From NCBI GenBank assembly GCA_027922465.2, contig BQMF02000006.1:682001-746000 (forward strand): a stretch of DNA of 64,000 nucleotides. The letters run 5' to 3'. The notes beneath the pieces were generated by a model that saw only the letters and a list, made by a program, of their open reading frames with translations, was not told the origin of the DNA and did no database searches. Positions 57,401 to 64,000 of this stretch are shown here, piece after piece. The translations under genes and the position numbers were made by a program. Positions within the stretch are counted from its first letter, which is position 1; each line of letters begins with the position of its first letter. The DNA comes from Turritopsis dohrnii (taxonomy: Eukaryota; Cnidaria; Hydrozoa; Anthoathecata; Oceaniidae).

Positions 57401-58017
57401 CTCACATTTTTTATAAGAACCACTTAAATTTGACCTTAAATGCTCTCAGAGCCTGATTATATGAGGTGGGTTGACTTGTTTCTGTTCCGCCATGCCGGGT
57501 TGAGACTGACAACTTCTTTTGTATTATATGATAAAAATTCAACACGGGACGATCCCGGGTCAACACTAGGTTGATAAAACGAAAGCGTGAAATTTAAAGT
57601 AAACAAATGCTTTTGGAGGTGATATTTTCAAATACTATGAATTTACTGGACTGTCATCTTTACGTCGCAGCAAACTGATCACTAAATTGAAACATAGCAG
57701 AAGAAGAAACATCGGCATTAAAGTCTTTATTTTTAAATGAAATGAGCACTTTGCATTCTTTCAGCGACATAACAAGTTGTTCCACCAACTTATGAGTCCA
57801 CTTGAATTTTTCATCCGCCATCTTTATCTTTCGATAATGTTTAGGTGGTACTGCGCATGCGCTGTTGCGAAAAAATATATTTTCCAACCAGACCTTCCGA
57901 GTTGGTGATACTACACGAGGTGAGGCAACCTGCCAAATCAACCCAATCCGCCTTGAAGGGTTGACTCGCCTCACATAATATGGGATATAATTTTTGTATG
58001 AATTTGCCAAAATACCG
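54413..58017. other. Intergenic, no gene seen; transposon remnants
   Basis: No convincing exon. Remnants noticed: a short imperfect inverted repeat (GATTCTTGCCTTTCC / GGCAAGAAACCC) at 54660-54720; a GAAGGA microsatellite at 56458-56492; a block at about 56938-57110 with GGGATGAAATTTTCCCATGT, CCCGGTTGACCGGGAC and CCCGCCTAAACGGGATGA, of the same style as the block at 36346-36600; and GGGTTGACTTG/CAACCTGCC words at 57465-57970 that may be two ends of another element. Confidence 0.4.
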
Positions 58018-59186
58018 AGAGCTACACGCTTTTTTTTGTAAGAACAATTTTATAAGAACACGAGTCTCAGATTTGGCCAAAAAATAAGAACAAAATAAGA
58101 ACAACCTGAGGCTTCAAATTAATGTTTCAAAAATTAAGAACAGCCTAAGCTTGAATTTTCTTATAAAATAAGAACAGCTCATTATATGAACAACTCATGA
58201 CGTAAATTCTCTCACTGGAAAATGGTTTAGAAGTTCTTTTTTTTTCACCTTGCATACTCATATCGAGTCATTACCGAACAGCAACCATGCTTTTAAACAG
58301 TTGTTTTTAAAAAGATTTATTTTATATTAACTTTACTGGAAGCTCCATAAATAAGAACAAAATGAGGCTGAAATTTGAAACTGTGTTCTTAAAGCTAAGA
58401 ACAAAATAAGAACAATTCAGGCTGAAAAAGGCTCCAAAAATAAAAACAGCCAGCCTCAGGTCAGATTTTACTGGTTCTTATAAAAAAAAGCGTTTAGCTG
58501 ATTAGCTTATTGATATTTTAACCTGAAGAACAGCTTCAGATATCACCCTTATTTTGTTATTATTTATGAAACTTCCAGTAAAATAAAAAGAATCTTTTTA
58601 AAAACAACTTTGCTGCTGTTTCAACTACTTCTTCAACTTTGTTCTCGTTTCCATCATGAAGATTTCAAGTTACTTTGTAACGCAGCGCGGTTATATTAAA
58701 AAACATTAAAAATGGTAGCCAGTCCGTGCTAACCTTATGAGCATGCGAGTTGAGGAGATTCGATTTGTTTCACTACAGCAAGGCATACAAAAGTTCTGAG
58801 TAAAAATAACACATACACTTCTAAACCATTTTTCGGTATCTTGTGAGAGAATTCACATCTTGAACTCATTGGCGGATCCAGAGGTATGTCGAAATTTGTG
58901 TAGGAGAGCATTAACATAATTTGTGAATTCAATTTATATTACCAATGGGATTATTTGAACGCTTTTCTTTTATGGTTAGATTGCTAACACTCTCCTACAC
59001 AAATTTCGACATACCTCTAGATCTGCCACTGGAACTGTTCTTATTTTACAAGGAAATTCAGGCCCAGGCTACTCTTAAGTTTTAGAACAATGATTTGAGC
59101 TTCAGGTTGTTCTTATATTTGTTCTTAATATTTGGCTAAATCTGAGGCTCGTGTTCTTATAAAAGACCGTGTATAAGAACGTATCT
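58018..59186. mobile_element. Composite inverted-repeat element of the TAAGAACA family
   Basis: The outer arms (about 58022-58113 and 59095-59186) are reverse complements containing TATAAGAACACGAGYCTCAG, then ATTTRGCCAAA and AAGAACAACCTGA. A second, inner end lies at about 58475-58497: the reverse complement of GCGTTTAGCT with TTTTTTTTATAAGAAC matches the far left end. So 58018-58497 may be one full small element joined to a second inverted copy. The word AAGAACA occurs more than ten times. A separate foldback element is inserted at 58870-59028. No coding frame. Fragments of the same family occur at 265-345 and near 7970. Confidence 0.65.
58870..59028. mobile_element. Small foldback MITE, 39-base arms
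   Basis: Arms 58870-58908 and 58990-59028 are reverse complements with two mismatches: TGGCGGATCCAGAGGTATGT on the left against TGGCAGATCTAGAGGTATGT from the right, followed by CGAAATTTGTGTAGGAGAG in both. The loop is 81 bases. It is nested in the TAAGAACA composite, where it was probably inserted later. Confidence 0.8.
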
Positions 59187-59870
59187 ACATCAAAAGCTTC
59201 CAAAGCTGAAAAGGTTTAGAGTATTCTTCTAAACAAAATAAAAAACGTTTTTTAAAAGCGTGAATTCATGGGACAGATATTGAAAAGAAATCGCTCATTT
59301 TTTACGAGTTACGAATGAAAGGACTTTCTTCTTTACCAATTAAAGAGGTGTGACTTTGACAGAACTGTTCTATTCTGTCTATTGTTAAACGATGGAAAGA
59401 AAAATATGTGTCAATTGCTACTAATCTCGGAGGAAAACTTACACAAACAAACAAAAATCTAGAAGAAAATAGGATATGCCTTGTTTGTAAACATCAAAAA
59501 ATGTGTAAACCATGGATCATTTGCATGGGTTATCGAGTCATGCTTGGGTGTTTTTCTATATCTGCCATACGTCTACTGTCACGTTAGAAATATGAAGTTC
59601 TTTATGGTTACATTAATCTCATTTTTCAAAATGACAAGTTCTTTACATTAATCTCATTTTTCAAAATGACAAAATCAGAAATAGAAAAAGAAATAAAAAA
59701 AATTTAAAAAAGCGCCTAAAATATTAAAGTTTATTTGACGGATTAATTTTGAGCGACATTGTGGCACTCATCATGACGTCGATATTGTAAACACGTGTTT
59801 CACTTGTTTAAGTGACGTCACAAGTTCTGACACTTTCTGTTCATTCCCATGAGACTTCAATAGCTAACAC
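59187..59870. other. Gap, no gene seen
   Basis: AT-rich. A 30-base duplication around TTCTTTACATTAATCTCATT lies at about 59610-59670. No upstream exon for the fragment at 59871-60024 could be identified. Confidence 0.35.
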
Positions 59871-60024
59871 TTCGAATGTTTTCATTTCATTCTATCAAAA
59901 AAATCCTGATTTTGAGAGGAGGATGAAGTGTTTCGGGGGATCTTCTGATCACTATCCGGAATATATGGTTTTGCTGGATGAAGATCAAGTGATGGACGTT
60001 GACGAAATGTATGAACAGATATAA
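59871..60024 (+). CDS. Possible 3'-terminal exon fragment, function unknown
   Basis: An open stretch ends with HYPEYMVLLDEDQV and MDVDEMYEQI at a TAA at 60022-60024. The composition (acidic, protein-like) and a TAATAAA that fuses the stop with a polyadenylation hexamer suggest a real terminal exon. A pyrimidine-containing CAATAG before 59871 could be its acceptor; an ATG at 59933 could also begin a 30-residue peptide. The YPEY word resembles the C-terminal strand of PARP catalytic domains, but this is too short to call. No partner exon was found, so it may be a pseudogene piece. Confidence 0.25.
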
Positions 60025-60569
60025 TAAAGTTTCAGTTTATTAATTATTTTTGTGGCGCCATCTTATTTCGATTTATTTCATTGGGATGTACCTCAAATTA
60101 TTATGCTACAAAATTTTCACTAACTGTAAGGTTTTTTGAACTTTTGAATCTCTTTCTTTATTTTCGTTGTTATTCTTTGAATCTTTTGCCAAAATAAATT
60201 TCAAAACTCCCGAAAAACATATAATTAACACTTCGCTATATTCGGTTCCTCGTGACGAAATAGCGACAATAGTTTCGGTGCTCGTGACACGAAACACATC
60301 ACACGCATAATTAACACATCAGACGCATAATTATCTAAACTGAAAATCATTATAAAAACAGGTTCAAAAAAAAAAAGAAGTTCATTTTATCAAGTTAATT
60401 ACATGTTTTGATTTCAAACATCGAAGAGAAGCAACAGTTAGATTCACTGAAGAAAAACAGTGTTCGGGAACTGTGAAGTTAAAATCGCTGTTAACATCAC
60501 ACAACGACATCTTTTTAACAAATTATCAGGAAAGAAAATTCATTTTTACGAATAACTTCATTTCAAACG
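60025..60569. other. Promoter-side gap, no gene seen
   Basis: AT-rich upstream region of the four-helix protein gene, with two ACACATCA(C/G)ACGCATAATTA words at 60294-60335. No exon recognised. Confidence 0.35.
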
Positions 60570-61762
60570 ATGTCGTCTTCAACTAACACAGACATATTCT
60601 CAGAACTTGACTTTAATGTTCGCGCCAACAGCAATACGCGTCGAAACGCAAACACTGCTCCAGCCTCGTAAGTGTTTTCTATCCATCAGCTGTTATGACG
60701 GTGCAACTATTTAATTTTGTTTTGATCAGTTTCAAAAAATAGAACGATATATATAAATAAAGGTTTCATCAACATAATCGCATTGCGAACATTTAATAAC
60801 ACGTGTTACACTTGACATCACAGATGTTGAAAATATTTCAACCATGTGTTCCTTTCTCTGTTCTCGTATTGAAACATTTCATCATGTTTGTACTTGTCGT
60901 AGAAACAATTTTTTTTCTGTTGATTTCAGGATGAAGCCAGACCGTCGAAGGCTGTTGATTAAATGTCTCGGTATTTTCCAACTGATGTTCGGAACGCTGT
61001 TTCTCAGTTTGGGAGCATGGGGACTACTAGCCACAAAACCATCAGTACGTAATACAGCTGGAGCACCATTTTGGATGACTGTTTTGGTGAGTTTATTTTA
61101 TAATCATTCAGCCTTTTGTTTGAACCCTTGCTTGTGAATCGTACAAATATTTAATTTTTTTTTGTTTCAGAGTTTTTTCAGTGGTTATCTTGCCCTGGCA
61201 ACTCCTCGCCACTATCATAAACAATGGGTAAGTAACAATGTTACGTCATGCAATTAAATAAGAAATTTACCCAGTTGTCTGCATACATCTTATATTTGTA
61301 CGGCTATTCTTCTTTAGACACAAATCCTAGCATATACCTCCACCTTTGTTTGCATAATCGCCATGGGGATGGCGTCCTGGATGCTCGTTCAATTATTAAA
61401 CCTCCATCAGAAAACAGAGATCACTTATACAACTATTACGATGGCTTTGAATGTTTTCCTTATGCTTACGACTGGTATGAATGCAATGGCAGCATGGTCA
61501 GCCAAAAGCACAATCAGTGAAGCAAGAAATGTTCAGGTAAGGTTGGCCATAGATTATTTGGTAAAACACTTACAAACACTTGTTAATCTTCCAAACAAAA
61601 TCAAACGATTCTATCTTTATACTTTTGATAATTGACTTATTTGTTTAGGCCTATCCTGGTCCTCCACCTGCATACTACGAAAACCGTATAATTCATTTCA
61701 GCAATGATGAATTTGGCCCTCCACCGTTGGAGGCTGGTGCTCCTCCACCATATGAACCATGA
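60570..61762 (+). CDS. Four-transmembrane protein with PPxY-like C-terminal tail, 214 aa
   Basis: Five exons: 60570-60667, 60930-61086, 61171-61227, 61318-61536 and 61649-61762, total 645 bases in frame. The N-terminal 40 residues are hydrophilic and Ser/Asn-rich (MSSSTNTDIFSELDF). Four hydrophobic helices follow at about 44-68, 82-98, 107-131 and 141-163. The cytosolic tail is Pro/Tyr-rich, with PGPPPAYYEN and APPPYEP; PPPY fits a WW-domain binding PPxY motif. The layout resembles MS4A/CD20-like and related small tetraspan proteins, but I see no diagnostic signature and do not name it. Both termini should face the cytosol. The ATG at 60570 has a favourable context (ACGATGT) and no other in-frame ATG precedes it in this exon. 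Confidence 0.75.
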
Positions 61763-62921
61763 TAGAAAAAGTTTTCCTTCGTAAAGTGGGCTTTCTGTGC
61801 TTGAGTTGACTGCGTCTCGTCGCAGTCGTCGACGTGTTTCAGCAAACCAAGTCGTCGGTCCGTCTCGTGTTGATATGAAAAGAATTTTTACGCATGCAAG
61901 AAAAAAGTTTATTTATGAAAAAAAACATTTACTACAAATGAAAAGATTTTTACATCCTTGTATATATTATGTGTATAAAAATGTTGAAAATGTAAAAAAA
62001 ACATTTTTTCACACAATTCATTTGGAATTCACTTTAGCTCATAATGAACACAAAACTGTCTGATCAGTAGAAAATGTGAACCAACCCATACAACTCGTCT
62101 TTCACTGAGTTTATTTAACGCCATCAGACTCACGATGAATGGATTTCGGACGATGAGTGGATAAACAAATAGGGAGAATTCTATAAATTTTGGTAGTGGG
62201 TTGATTCGATAAATTCGATTGGGCATAAAAATATCATAACAGCATAAAGTTGAAATGGTTTTGCATTGTTCCCTATGGCAACAGATATCCATTTATCAGT
62301 TGGGCGAAAAATCTTTTCATAACATTTAAAAACAAAACAAGGATTAACGCCCATCTTGGTAACATAAAACGGAGATTAGCGCCCACATTAATTCACAATG
62401 GCTGATTCAATGGAATTTATTTGTCACAGATGCAGTCTATGAACGTATATACAGAGGCTTCGAAGTTGAGAATATCTTTAATAAAAAACTATGTACAACA
62501 ATAATAAACAAATTATGTGAAGAAGTGAAAAAATAGGAATAAAAGATTTCGACTGTTACCATGGTGATTTATCTGATTCATCGAAGATGATTTTCATAAC
62601 CTGGAATATAATAATTTCAAACTTCTGTTAAAGCTAACGAAATTCCGCCATCACATAAGTCTGTAATGGCACTAATTATATATGAAGTTTGGGTTAGAAT
62701 AAGCTCGACCTCAAATACCAAAGTTTATTAAAGTTAAATTATGATTGTTGAAAATAACATTTCATGGTATTGCATTCTAATCATTTATTTAGTGACGTAA
62801 TAAAAAGCAATTGGAAGAAGTAATAAAAAGCTATAGGAACCAGATGAGAGGGACCAGAAGTGAGACGAATAAGGACTGGATGTTTTTTTTTCAATGTTGA
62901 GTTTTGGCTTAGGCGTCCATA
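61763..62921. other. Gap between convergent genes, no gene seen
   Basis: 3' region of the four-helix protein gene. A GTCGTCG/CGACGAC-rich patch lies at 61808-61868. No AATAAA lies close to the stop and no exon is recognised. Confidence 0.35.
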
Positions 62922-63386
62922 TTAGATATCTGAATCACCAATCAAAAACGATTCGTAACCAGTGTCATCAAGTTTAGAATGGTCTTTTACCGCAGAGTTA
63001 TCGCGTATACACGAACTTGTACCGCGGATATCCTTCGCGAAAACAGTAGGTAAACTTCTTAAAAACGTTTCATGCTCTCGTAAGAATTCCTCATCAATCA
63101 TCTTAGAGCTTGTATATGATTCACAAGCCTTATCGTACAACTTCAGAAAGTCCTCATCATTATGACAAGTTCGCTTCTCAGCAGTACCCACTCGACCGTG
63201 TTGTGCATGTGACTTATAAATCTCCAGTTTTACAGGCAACGCGTAAATATCTAACGGATGGCGTAACAGACAGTTTTCGTATGATTTTCGACAGCCTTGC
63301 AAAAGATTCAACTTGACGAGACGATGTTGGTTGGTATGGCGGCCTTCAGGAAAGCTATCCAAACGCTCTTCGTAACAATAATACAT
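62922..63386 (-). CDS. Hypothetical protein, 154 aa, possibly frameshifted or 5'-incomplete
   Basis: A long minus-strand frame with ordinary protein composition: basic first half (HRLVKLNLLQGCRKSYENCL), acidic second half and an acidic end (DDTGYESFLIGDSDI). No domain recognised. The ATG at 63386 is the first in this frame after a stop. However, the frame shifted by one base just upstream reads TWEQEKLYEKTELLEENFTV then CQEFLKE, which looks like helical coding sequence running straight into this one. Either a 1-2 base frameshift (pseudogene or sequence error) joins them, or one is chance. The start and completeness are therefore doubtful. Confidence 0.4.
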   Translation of the reverse strand: MYYCYEERLDSFPEGRHTNQHRLVKLNLLQGCRKSYENCLLRHPLDIYALPVKLEIYKSHAQHGRVGTAEKRTCHNDEDFLKLYDKACESYTSSKMIDEEFLREHETFLRSLPTVFAKDIRGTSSCIRDNSAVKDHSKLDDTGYESFLIGDSDI

Positions 63387-63660
63387 TCTTTCAAAAACTC
63401 TTGACAGACAGTGAAGTTTTCTTCTAATAACTCGGTTTTTTCATATAGTTTTTCTTGCTCCCAAGTTCCTCCGTGTTCAAGTAATGAATAATTAAAACCA
63501 CTTTATTTTTTTACAAAAAATTTATTTTCAATTTTCAAATCAATCCTAAGATTAACTTGAAAAGCAGTCGGTGAAAATTAAACATTAATTCGTTGCTATG
63601 GAAACCAATAGAACATCGTACAGAGAAAACAAATATTTAAATATGTATCAACACCATCTA

Positions 63661-64000
63661 TCAAATTTTATCCACACTCTGAAATAACTATTATGAGAGC
63701 AACTTATATGATGTGTTTTTTGACACGTTATACGACAGGTTCTATGTCGATTTTCGCGGTGTTTTACATGGTTCATCGTACAGGGATATTTTATGGGAAA
63801 TATATAACCATGCTTCCTTAACACAGCCTCTCACAAACATTATTTATAAAGAATAATTTACCTTTTGTAAAATCTTCAGAAATGTAGATGACTGTTTTGG
63901 ATTAGTTACAGTAGTTTTTATCTTCAGTTGAATTTGTTTGTTCGTTCCATTACTAAGATATTTCATATTCACACCAACTAATAGTGCTCCGCCTGCATAA
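63661..64000 (-). CDS. 3' end of an unrecognised gene entering from the right edge
   Basis: Two apparent last exons on the minus strand: 64000-63862 (open at the window edge, frame reading GGALLVGVNMKYLSNGTNKQ, IQLKIKTTVTNPKQSS, TFLKILQK, ending at a GT) and 63678-63661 (after TAGTTATTTCAG, coding SVDKI and TGA). AATAAA hexamers on the minus strand at 63526-63521 and 63507-63502 would close a 3' untranslated region of about 150 bases. The beta-rich, Lys/Thr-rich ending faintly recalls adaptor-complex ear domains, but I would not assign it. The body of the gene lies outside the window. Confidence 0.45.

Overview
The window is eukaryotic nuclear DNA from an invertebrate animal. It is AT-rich, carries intron-dense genes with GT-AG introns mostly of 100-900 bases, and is full of short transposon remnants. 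Every multi-exon model below was spliced by eye and keeps its reading frame to the stop. The species cannot be named from the sequence alone. A cnidarian, perhaps a hydrozoan, is my leading guess: the receptor is intronless, the chitin-binding genes are small, and several genes have a 3' splice site just before the ATG, as expected where a spliced leader is added. A tunicate is the main alternative.

Layout: 1-3050 holds two small inverted-repeat DNA elements. 3053-6320 (minus) is FPGT, the GDP-fucose salvage enzyme (588 aa, 5 exons). 6321-16160 is intergenic, with two dead LINE pieces, a tRNA-derived SINE and a hAT-like element. 16249-22494 (plus) is an AUH-type mitochondrial enoyl-CoA hydratase (299 aa, 7 exons); its last intron holds a dead Penelope-like retroelement and a MITE. 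23020-29737 (plus) is the helicase gene MCM8 (812 aa, 23 exons). 31048-31917 (minus) is an intronless receptor-like seven-helix protein. 32212-37094 is a transposon cluster with a nested 960-base foldback element. 37782-38483 (minus) is the Fe-S co-chaperone HSCB (233 aa). 39517-44932 (minus) is glycogen phosphorylase (840 aa, 19 exons). 45510-46050 is a Harbinger-like MITE holding a piece of a PHD finger. 48726-53247 (plus) is a tandem pair of secreted chitin-binding-like genes that share a 111-base identical segment. 53734-54403 is a MITE with a perfect 9-base target duplication and six palindromes. 58018-59186 is a composite TAAGAACA-type inverted-repeat element. 60570-61762 (plus) is a four-helix membrane protein with PPxY-like tails (214 aa). 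At the right edge, minus-strand pieces of one or two unrecognised genes enter the window.

The genes are mostly unrelated housekeeping functions (sugar nucleotide salvage, leucine degradation, meiotic or homologous-recombination helicase, Fe-S assembly, glycogen use), so no operon or pathway cluster is evident. The chitin-binding pair is the only local gene family. I found no unambiguous new multi-gene system. The most notable signals are the splice acceptors next to start codons, the gene conversion in the chitin-binding pair, the duplicated acceptor in MCM8, and several well-delimited unnamed transposon families.
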